From assembly GCA_009839405.1 (NCBI GenBank), contig VXPR01000357.1, positions 1 to 12,733 of the forward strand: a DNA stretch of 12,733 nt, in the 5' to 3' direction. The translations under genes were made by a program, and so were the position numbers. This document shows positions 6,554 to 12,733 of the stretch, piece by piece (position 1 is the stretch's first letter; every line of letters starts with the position of its first letter). A model generated the notes under the pieces. The model ran no database searches. It saw only the letters and a program-made list of their open reading frames with translations, and was not told where the DNA came from. The DNA is from Gammaproteobacteria bacterium (GTDB lineage: Bacteria > Pseudomonadota > Gammaproteobacteria > Pseudomonadales > Azotimanducaceae).

Positions 6554-8511
6554 GCGCACCTCGCGCCGCCGCGGCGCCGCTCGAGGACGAAGCGATGGGA
6601 AGCGCCGCGCCGCTAAGGGGCAGCGAACGCTTCCTGCGCGCCTTCCTGCAGCACCGGCCGGCGGTCGTTTCGGCCGGCTACCTCGCGGCGCTCGTGCTGA
6701 TCGCACTCGCCGGACTGCACGTGGTGCCCCAGGACCCGCTGACCATCGACCTCGCCCGCACCTTCGAGGGCCCGTCGGCCGAGCACTGGCTCGGTACGGA
6801 CCATCTCGGGCGCAGCACGCTCGCCCGCATTGTCGCCGCGACCGCCGTGGCGCTGAAGGCCGCGGCCCTCGGCGTCGGCATCGCGCTCGGGCTCGGCGCG
6901 CCGCTCGGATTGCTCTCGGGGTACTTCGGCGGCTGGTGGGACCGCATCGCCATGCGCGTGGTCGAAGCCATCATCGCGCTCCCCGCCCTGCTGGTCGCGA
7001 TCGCCATCCTCGCGATCCTGGGGCCGAGCCTTACCAACGCCATGATCGCCCTCGGCGTCGCCAACGCGACGGCCTTCTTCCGTCTCATGCGGGCAACCGC
7101 GCTCGAGGTGCGGGAGGCGGTTTACGTCGACGCCGCGAGAGTCAGCGGCGCGGCGACCGCGCGCATTCTCCTGCGCCACGTGCTGCCGAACGTGACGGGT
7201 CCGCTCACCGTGCAGACGACGCTCACCTTCGCCTACGTGCTGCTCGCCGAGGCCGGACTCTCCTACATCGGGCTCGGCGTGCAGCCGCCCGAGGCGAGCT
7301 GGGGCGTCATGCTCGCGACCGCACAGAACTATCTGCACCACCATCCGTTCATGGTGGCACCGCCTGGCTTGATGATCGTCTTCAGCGTGCTCGCCTTCAA
7401 TCTGGTCGGCGACGGCCTGCGCGACGCGCTCGCCAGGGTCGAGGTGCATCCGGCCGCGGCGCACAAACCGGCGGGCGGCGTCGGCGCGCCCGGTCGCTTG
7501 GCGGAAATCTCCGCCGCCGAAGACACGCCGATCCTCGTGGTGCGCGATCTCGAAGTGAGCTTCCCGGCGCCGCGCGGCGGCGAACTAACGGTGGTGAGCG
7601 GCGTCGGCTTCGAGGTAGGCGCCGGACGCACCGTGGGCCTCGTCGGCGAGTCCGGCTGCGGCAAGTCGGTGACCGCGATGGCTATCATGGGTCTCCTCGG
7701 CGAGGCGGGACGCATCGGCCGCGGCTCCATCCGCTTCGCGGGGCGGGAACTCGTCGGCATGCCGAGGAGCGAACTGAACCGCATCCGCGGCGACGAAATC
7801 GCTATGATCTTCCAGGAGCCTTCGGCCAGCCTGAATCCCGCTTTCACCGTCCGCCACCAGATCACCGAGACCTTGCGCGTCCACGAGAGGCTGACGCGGC
7901 GCCAGGCCGCGGCGCGTGCGGTCGAGCTGCTCGACCATGTCGGCATACCCAGCGCGGCGCAGCGTGCCGACGACTATCCGCACCAGTTCTCCGGCGGCAT
8001 GGCGCAGCGGGCGATGATCGCCATGGCGCTCGCCTGCAATCCGAAACTCCTCATCGCCGACGAGCCCACCACCGCGCTCGACGTCACCATCCAGGCGCAG
8101 GTACTCGACCTCCTGACGGCACTGCAGGAAGAGCACGGCATGGCGATCCTGCTCATCACGCACGATCTCGGCGTCATCGCCGACATGTGCGACGAGGCAC
8201 TGGTCATGTATGCCGGCATGATCGTCGAGCGCGGACCGGCCGAGCCCCTGCTCGCCGAGCCCGCGCATCCGTACACCAATGGGCTGCTGGCCTCGATGCC
8301 CCAGGGCGGCGCCCGGCAGGAAGCGCTGCCCCAGATTGGAGGAACGGTGCCGCCAGCCTGGGCCTGGCCGCAAGGGTGTCGTTTCCATCCACGCTGTCCG
8401 CACGCAAGTGCCGAGTGCACAAACGGCGACATCGCCCTGCGCGAGGTGGCAACGGAGCGTGCCGCCCGCTGCGTGCGCCTGGCCGAAATCGACCCCGCGG
8501 AGGGTTGGTAG
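6550..8511 (+). CDS. Fused peptide ABC transporter permease (DppC-like) and ATPase (DppD-like)
   Basis: One 653-residue protein with two halves that are usually separate genes. GTG 6550 overlaps the previous stop (GTGA) with GAGG upstream. Residues 1-295 are a DppC/OppC permease: an N-terminal membrane helix, the HWLGTDHLGRST segment (79-90) and an EAA-type loop VDAARVSG with RHVLPN (193-214). A linker at about 296-325, rich in Ala/Gly/Pro, joins it to the ATPase. The ATPase has Walker A GESGCGKS (366-373), Q-loop FQEP (421-424), signature SGGMAQ (481-486), Walker B LLIADEP (500-506) and switch His538. The C-terminal oligopeptide-transporter tail carries HPYTNGLL (573-580) and four cysteines (610, 616, 623, 641) in the CxxxxxC pattern known to hold an iron-sulfur cluster in some DppD proteins. 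Such fusions are known in this family but are a minority. No frameshift is seen in the linker, so the fusion looks real. Confidence 0.92.
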   Translation: MSAPRAAAAPLEDEAMGSAAPLRGSERFLRAFLQHRPAVVSAGYLAALVLIALAGLHVVPQDPLTIDLARTFEGPSAEHWLGTDHLGRSTLARIVAATAVALKAAALGVGIALGLGAPLGLLSGYFGGWWDRIAMRVVEAIIALPALLVAIAILAILGPSLTNAMIALGVANATAFFRLMRATALEVREAVYVDAARVSGAATARILLRHVLPNVTGPLTVQTTLTFAYVLLAEAGLSYIGLGVQPPEASWGVMLATAQNYLHHHPFMVAPPGLMIVFSVLAFNLVGDGLRDALARVEVHPAAAHKPAGGVGAPGRLAEISAAEDTPILVVRDLEVSFPAPRGGELTVVSGVGFEVGAGRTVGLVGESGCGKSVTAMAIMGLLGEAGRIGRGSIRFAGRELVGMPRSELNRIRGDEIAMIFQEPSASLNPAFTVRHQITETLRVHERLTRRQAAARAVELLDHVGIPSAAQRADDYPHQFSGGMAQRAMIAMALACNPKLLIADEPTTALDVTIQAQVLDLLTALQEEHGMAILLITHDLGVIADMCDEALVMYAGMIVERGPAEPLLAEPAHPYTNGLLASMPQGGARQEALPQIGGTVPPAWAWPQGCRFHPRCPHASAECTNGDIALREVATERAARCVRLAEIDPAEGW

Positions 8512-9587
8512 TGGCCCACGCCGCGCCCGGGGCCAACACCCCGTTGCTCGAAGTCGAGGACCTGCACGTCGACTTCCGCGTTCGGCGCGGGTTGTTCGGT
8601 GCGGCGTCCTATACCGTGCATGCCGTCGCCGGCGTGAGCTTCGGCATCGAGCGCGGCGAGACGCTCGGCATCGTCGGCGAGTCGGGCTCGGGCAAGTCCA
8701 CCCTCGGGCGCGCCCTGCTGCGGCTCGTCGACGCGAAGCAGGGGGCGATTCGCCTCGACGGCCGGGAGGTGCGGAACCTCACGGGCCGCATGCTCGATTT
8801 CCGGCGCGACCTGCAGGTCGTGTTCCAGGACCCGCAAGCCTCCCTGAATCCATCCATGGTGGTCGCGGACATCGTCGGCGAGCCACTCACCATTCACTTT
8901 GGCCTGCGCGGAGCCGAACGGGATTCGCGGGTCGCCGAGCTGCTCGGACGCGTCGGCCTCGCCCACTATCACCTCGAGCGCTATCCGTCCGAGTTCTCGG
9001 GCGGCCAGCGCCAACGCATCGCCGTCGCGCGGGCGCTGGCGCTCGAGCCCCGCCTGATCGTCTGCGACGAACCGGTAAGCGCCCTGGACGTCTCGACACA
9101 GAGTCAGGCCATCAACCTGCTCGAGGAGCTGCAGGCGTCGTTCGGCATCGCTTACCTCTTCATCGCCCACGACCTCGCCGTGGTGCGGCATATCAGCCAC
9201 CGGGTCGGCGTCATGTACCTCGGCCGGCTGGTCGAACTCGGGCCGGTGGACCGGGTGCACGAACTGCCCGCGCATCCCTACACGGAGATGCTGCTGGCCG
9301 CGGCTCCCGTCGCCGACGTCGCCGCCCAGCGCCGGCGCAAGGCCGCGCGCCGGCAGATGCCGGCGACCGAACTCCCGAGCCCCATCGCCCCGCCGGCGGG
9401 CTGTCCGTTCCATACCCGCTGCACGCATGCCATGGACGTCTGTCGCCGCGAGATGCCGTCGCCCTCGCCCGTCGACGGCGGCGGCTGGGTCGCCTGCCAC
9501 CTGCAATCGGCGGGGCCGCGGCTGGCGGGCAGGCCGCTTTCGGTCGAGCCGAAGCAGCAGCGACCAGCCGTCTCCGGGCGGACCTGA
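8511..9587 (+). CDS. Peptide ABC transporter ATPase, DppF/OppF type
   Basis: A 358-residue second ATPase subunit that forms a heterodimer with the ATPase half of the fused protein. GTG 8511 overlaps the previous TAG by one base (TAGTG) and has GGAGGG 6 nt upstream (8499-8504), which decides the start; the same frame is open much further upstream only because of high GC. It has Walker A GESGSGKS (56-63), Q-loop FQDP (105-108), signature SGGQRQR (163-169), Walker B RLIVCDEP (181-188) and switch His220. The C-terminal oligopeptide tail has HPYTEMLL (255-262), and four cysteines (298, 304, 311, 329) again match the conserved cysteine pattern of this subfamily. The signature is canonical SGGQ, whereas the partner has SGGM, fitting the usual DppD/DppF asymmetry. 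Cytoplasmic and membrane-associated; last gene of the operon. Confidence 0.93.
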   Translation: MAHAAPGANTPLLEVEDLHVDFRVRRGLFGAASYTVHAVAGVSFGIERGETLGIVGESGSGKSTLGRALLRLVDAKQGAIRLDGREVRNLTGRMLDFRRDLQVVFQDPQASLNPSMVVADIVGEPLTIHFGLRGAERDSRVAELLGRVGLAHYHLERYPSEFSGGQRQRIAVARALALEPRLIVCDEPVSALDVSTQSQAINLLEELQASFGIAYLFIAHDLAVVRHISHRVGVMYLGRLVELGPVDRVHELPAHPYTEMLLAAAPVADVAAQRRRKAARRQMPATELPSPIAPPAGCPFHTRCTHAMDVCRREMPSPSPVDGGGWVACHLQSAGPRLAGRPLSVEPKQQRPAVSGRT

Positions 9588-9656
9588 CGGTTTGCGAACA
9601 ACGGCGCGCCTGCGCGGTCAGGGGACACGCCTCGACCTGCCCCACAAGCTGTCTGT

Positions 9657-9689
9657 CGCGAGGTCCGCCGTGCCAGGCACGTTCTCGCG
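9657..9689 (+). other. Nested inverted repeat in the intergenic region after the importer operon
   Basis: The 284-nt gap between the last ATPase and the S9 peptidase holds CGCGAG (9657-9662) paired with CTCGCG (9684-9689), enclosing CGTGCC-A-GGCACG (9669-9681). It could be a weak hairpin ending the operon, but it lacks a T-run and lies 70 nt past the stop codon. A protein-binding palindrome is equally possible. Confidence 0.25.
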
Positions 9690-9815
9690 CTTGCAGACCG
9701 CGTCACCGGCTGCACGACCACACCTTTCTCGTCCGTGCCTGAGCAAGTGTATCCACCACAAGTCCAGTGGAGCCCCCAGCCGCATCACCGGTTTCCGCAG
9801 AGTCGTCCCCCGCCG

Positions 9816-9866
9816 CTCTCCATACGCTGGGTTACGATTCGTCCACCGTAACGCGACGAACTGGAG
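9816..9866 (+). repeat. 51-bp direct repeat, copy 2: leader of the S9 peptidase
   Basis: Exact copy of 3935-3985, offset by 5881 bp and in the same orientation. The sequence on both sides of the two copies is different. It ends in GGAG, 5 nt before ATG 9872. The inner inverted pairs are A 9831-9836 with 9847-9852 and B 9838-9843 with 9855-9860. The outer pair shortens to CTCCA/TGGAG (9818-9822 with 9862-9866) because the two bases after the repeat are CA instead of AG. The Shine-Dalgarno is still covered. Confidence 0.9.
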
Positions 9867-9871
9867 CAAAC

Positions 9872-12619
9872 ATGCTCGGTCACCCAGCGGATCAGAAACG
9901 TGTCAAGGCACGGATTGCCTATGGCCTGCTTTGCATCTCCGCCCTCGCCTGTGCGGGGCCGGCGATTGCCGAGGATGCCGCCGGGGGCGACCCATTCGCC
10001 AATCTGCCGCCGCTCATTGATCGCAACGTCTTCTTCGGCGATCCGGAGATTTCCGGGGCACAGCTTTCGCCGGACGGAAAGTGGATTTCGTTCCGCAAGC
10101 CCTATCGGGGGGTGGTGAATGTTTGGGTGAAGGGCATTGACCAGCCGTTTGATGCGGCGCGTCCCCTCACCGCCGACGCCAAGCGGCCACTCGCGGGGCA
10201 TTTCTGGACCGAGGACAGTCGCTATGTGCTGTTCGTGCAGGACGAAGGGGGCACGGAGGACTACCACGTCTACGCCGTCGATCCCGGTGCCGAGGCTGAT
10301 GGGGAGTCCGGCGTTCCGCCGGCGCGTGACCTCACTCCCATCGAGGGCATACGCGCCCTCATCTATGCGGTGCCGGAGGGGACGCCGGGGCAGATCATCG
10401 TTGGGCTGAACGACCGCGATGCTTCGCTGCACGATGTCTATCGGCTCGACATCGACACGGGCGAGCGCGAGCTGCTGATCGAAAACGACGTCAACGTCAG
10501 CGCATGGATCACGGATCTCGCTGGCGAAGTGCGCCTCGCCATGCGCGAGCGACCAGATGGCGGCACAGACATCCTCGTCGTCGAGGATGGTGCGCTCGGG
10601 CGGGTGCTCTATGGCTGCAACTGGGAGGAGACGTGCGCGGCCAGTCGCTTCCACAAGGACGGCGAGCGCGTGTACGTGGCGAGCAACAAGGGCGAGGACC
10701 TGATTCGGCTGCTGCTGGTGGATGTGGCTACGGGCGATGCGGAACTCATCGATGTTGACCCGGAGGCCGAGGTGGACCTTGGTGGCGCGGTTTTCTCCGA
10801 TGCCACCGATGAGCTCGTCGCCACGGCGTACGTCGGCGAGCGGCAGCGCATTTATCCGCGCACCGAGGCGTTTGCGAACGAACTCGCGTGGGTCAGGGAA
10901 CGGCTGCCGGAGGGCGAGCTCGCGTATCCGTCATCCACCGAGGACGAAACCCTGTCCATCGTTGCCGTCACCAGCGACGTCAACCCCGGTGCCGTGTATC
11001 TGTTCAACCGCGCCGAGAAGACTCTGGACAAGCTCTACGACTCGCGACCCGAATTGCCAAGCGATCAGCTCGCCAACATGCAGCCCATCCGCTACGAGGC
11101 GCGCGACGGCCGCGAGATTCCCGGGTATCTGGTAGTCCCGAAAGGTGTCGCGCCGAGGATGCTGCCAACTGTGATCATTCCGCATGGCGGGCCATGGGGC
11201 CGCGACACTTGGGGATATGGCCCATTGACGCAGTTCCTCGCCAACCGGGGCTATGCGGTGATGAGCCCGAATTTCCGCGGCTCGACCGGCTATGGCAAGC
11301 GCTTTCTCAACGAAGGCAACGGCGAGTGGGGCACCGGCGTCATGCAGCACGACATCACCGATGGTGTGCAATATCTCATCGACCAAGGCATCGCCGATCC
11401 GGACCGGGTGGGCATCATGGGCGGCTCCTACGGGGGCTATGCGACCCTCGCTGGCGTGACGTTCACGCCAGAGCTGTACGCCGCTGGTGTGTCGATCGTC
11501 GGCCCGTCAAACATCATCACCCTGATGAACTCGATCCCGCCGTACTGGCTCCCTGTCAAGCAGATGTTCATGCGCCGAGTCGGTGACCCGGACGACCCGG
11601 TAGATCGCGCCCGACTCGAGTCACAATCACCCTTCTTCCACGCCGAAAACATCGAAGCGCCGCTCCTCATCATCCAGGGCGCGAACGACCCGCGGGTGAA
11701 GAAGGCGGAATCCGAGCAGATCGTGGTGCGCCTGCGCGAGCTCGAACGCCCGGTGGAGTACATGCTGGCGCAGGACGAAGGCCACGGCTTCGTCGGCCGC
11801 GAGAACCGCCTCGCCATGTTCGCGCGCGTCGAGAGCTTCTTCGCCGAGCATTTGGGTGGACGGGCGCAGGAAGGCATGGCGCCCGATGTGGCGGCACGGC
11901 TTGCGGCACTGAACGTCGACATCAATGACGTTCGGATGCCGGAAGTTGTGGTTGCGGACCGTGAAGCGCCGAAGGTCGTGCTCGACGGAACGACCCTGTC
12001 ACCCGTCACCCTCACTTACGAAGTGACCATGCAGGCGGGCGGCCAGTCGATGGCGATGACCAGCACAACCGCACGAACCCGCGCGACCCACGACGACGAG
12101 GAGGCGTGGCGAGTCGAGACCACCCTCGAGTCACCGATGGGCATTGCCACGGACACCGTGTTGCTGCGGGTGAGCGACTTGACGCCGGTGCTGCGCACCA
12201 TTCAACAAGGACCCATGACCGCGACAATCTATTTCGCTGAAGGTGCCATAACCGGCGAGATGCTGATGTCCGGCACATCCACGCCCTTCGAGGTGCCCGT
12301 GGACGGGCCGGTCGTCGGCCATCTCGAGACCGCGCTCGCCGCCATGCCCCTTGCGGAGGGGTTTCAAACCCAAGTCCGAACGTTCCAGCCGGGGATGGGG
12401 AACACGCAGCTCCTCAACCTCTCCCTCGTCGGCACGGAGACGGTCGAAACCCCAGCGGGGAGCTTCGATACCTACCGAGTCGACTTGCAGGGCGACGACG
12501 GCTCCTCCGGGAGCATGTGGGTGACCGAGCAGCAGCCCCATCGTGGGATCAAGGCGGAAATGGTGCTGCCGGCAATGGGCGGCGCTAGCGCCACCACGGT
12601 GTTGACGAAGGTTGAATGA
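9872..12619 (+). CDS. Secreted S9-family (prolyl-oligopeptidase-like) peptidase with C-terminal extension
   Basis: A 915-residue serine peptidase predicted to be exported. ATG 9872 has GGAG 5 nt upstream inside the 51-bp repeat. The signal peptide covers about residues 1-33, with likely cleavage after AIA. Residues about 50-400 are a beta-propeller, with repeats of the SPDGKWISF type and aspartate-rich turns, which filters substrates by size. The alpha/beta-hydrolase catalytic domain spans about 430-663: oxyanion-region HGGPWG, FRGSTGYG, nucleophile GGSYGGY (Ser519), Asp606 in GANDPRV and His638 in EGHGF. Triad order and spacing are normal for S9. Residues 664-915 are an extra beta-rich segment not needed for S9 activity, with VETPAGSFDTYRV and MWVTEQQPHR near its end, loosely resembling DUF3108-type lipid/protein-binding barrels. 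It likely cleaves peptides in the periplasm or outside the cell. The shared leader suggests it supplies substrates to the importer. S9 assignment is firm; the extension's identity is tentative. Confidence 0.93.
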   Translation: MLGHPADQKRVKARIAYGLLCISALACAGPAIAEDAAGGDPFANLPPLIDRNVFFGDPEISGAQLSPDGKWISFRKPYRGVVNVWVKGIDQPFDAARPLTADAKRPLAGHFWTEDSRYVLFVQDEGGTEDYHVYAVDPGAEADGESGVPPARDLTPIEGIRALIYAVPEGTPGQIIVGLNDRDASLHDVYRLDIDTGERELLIENDVNVSAWITDLAGEVRLAMRERPDGGTDILVVEDGALGRVLYGCNWEETCAASRFHKDGERVYVASNKGEDLIRLLLVDVATGDAELIDVDPEAEVDLGGAVFSDATDELVATAYVGERQRIYPRTEAFANELAWVRERLPEGELAYPSSTEDETLSIVAVTSDVNPGAVYLFNRAEKTLDKLYDSRPELPSDQLANMQPIRYEARDGREIPGYLVVPKGVAPRMLPTVIIPHGGPWGRDTWGYGPLTQFLANRGYAVMSPNFRGSTGYGKRFLNEGNGEWGTGVMQHDITDGVQYLIDQGIADPDRVGIMGGSYGGYATLAGVTFTPELYAAGVSIVGPSNIITLMNSIPPYWLPVKQMFMRRVGDPDDPVDRARLESQSPFFHAENIEAPLLIIQGANDPRVKKAESEQIVVRLRELERPVEYMLAQDEGHGFVGRENRLAMFARVESFFAEHLGGRAQEGMAPDVAARLAALNVDINDVRMPEVVVADREAPKVVLDGTTLSPVTLTYEVTMQAGGQSMAMTSTTARTRATHDDEEAWRVETTLESPMGIATDTVLLRVSDLTPVLRTIQQGPMTATIYFAEGAITGEMLMSGTSTPFEVPVDGPVVGHLETALAAMPLAEGFQTQVRTFQPGMGNTQLLNLSLVGTETVETPAGSFDTYRVDLQGDDGSSGSMWVTEQQPHRGIKAEMVLPAMGGASATTVLTKVE

Positions 12620-12659
12620 GCTAGGAGGCGCACCGTAGAAAGCGGCGCTGGCTCCTAGC
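12620..12659 (+). terminator. Hairpin directly after the S9 peptidase stop
   Basis: GCTAGGAG (12620-12627) pairs with CTCCTAGC (12652-12659), and the inner GCGC (12628-12631) can pair with GCGC (12645-12648), leaving a 3-nt bulge and a 13-nt loop. It begins at the base after TGA. There is no T-run, so it may protect the 3' end or act with the hairpins that follow. Confidence 0.45.
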
Positions 12660-12683
12660 CGGAGGGTGAGCGCCCCCTCTGTC

Positions 12684-12704
12684 ACTCCCCCCTCGCGGGG
12701 GAGT
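12684..12704 (+). repeat. GC-rich perfect palindrome
   Basis: ACTCCCCC (12684-12691) pairs perfectly with GGGGGAGT (12697-12704) around a 5-nt loop. It directly abuts the next hairpin, and the pair looks like a REP-type palindromic intergenic unit. Whether it recurs in the genome cannot be seen here. Confidence 0.5.
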
Positions 12705-12730
12705 CGAGAAAAGCGTCCTCGCTTTTCTCG
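12705..12730 (+). terminator. Terminator-like hairpin with A-rich and T-rich arms
   Basis: CGAGAAAAGC (12705-12714) pairs perfectly with GCTTTTCTCG (12721-12730) around a 6-nt loop. The arms contain AAAA and TTTT, so it could serve transcription from either side, but the T-run is inside the stem and not after it. The window ends 3 nt later. Confidence 0.45.
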
Positions 12731-12733
12731 GAG

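Noticed and set aside
6936..8510. Long plus-strand open frame in phase with the second ATPase, running under the fused permease/ATPase gene
   Set aside because: It is Arg/His-rich with no domain pattern, and the competing frame encodes complete permease and ATPase motifs. It stays open because of high GC; the true start is GTG 8511.
8279..9742. Plus-strand frame spanning the second ATPase gene and the gap after it
   Set aside because: Arg/Pro/Ala-rich shadow of the ATPase gene with no start signal or domain.
1..12733. tRNA, rRNA, CRISPR arrays, insertion sequences
   Set aside because: No cloverleaf-like segment, no regularly spaced repeats, and no transposase or integrase domain seen; the only long exact repeat noticed is the 51-bp pair.

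Overview
The window is high-GC, densely coding DNA that looks like a Gram-negative, probably proteobacterial, chromosome. The evidence is a lipoprotein-type solute-binding protein, a Sec signal peptide on a large secreted peptidase, and short or overlapping gene junctions. I cannot name the organism from sequence alone.

Region 1 (1-3579): the 3' part of a large SMC/Rad50/YhaN-like coiled-coil ATPase enters from the left edge, with its Walker A end outside the window. It converges on a small retropepsin-like (clan AA) aspartic protease on the minus strand. From 3580 to about 3934 there is no intact gene, only a possible eroded remnant of an alpha/beta-hydrolase C-terminus.

Region 2 (3935-9587): a complete peptide (Opp/Dpp-type) ABC importer operon on the plus strand. 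The order is lipoprotein solute-binding protein, first permease, a second permease fused to the first ATPase in one 653-residue protein, then a second ATPase. The spacer between the first two genes is 22 nt; the remaining junctions overlap by 4 and 1 nt, so this is a tightly coupled transcription unit.

Region 3 (9588-12733): an S9-family (prolyl-oligopeptidase-like) secreted peptidase of 915 residues with an unusual C-terminal extension of about 250 residues, followed by three consecutive hairpins that probably include the terminator.

The most interesting signal is an exact 51-bp direct repeat at 3935-3985 and 9816-9866. Each copy ends in a Shine-Dalgarno GGAG placed 5-6 nt before an ATG, one copy ahead of the transporter operon and one ahead of the S9 peptidase. 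Inside it are three inverted pairs. The outer pair would sequester the ribosome-binding site, and the two inner pairs interleave in ABA'B' order, so they are mutually exclusive hairpins or a pseudoknot, or else overlapping protein-binding palindromes. This suggests co-regulation of secreted peptide hydrolysis (S9 peptidase) with peptide uptake (ABC importer) by a shared leader element. That link is inference; the repeat itself is directly visible.
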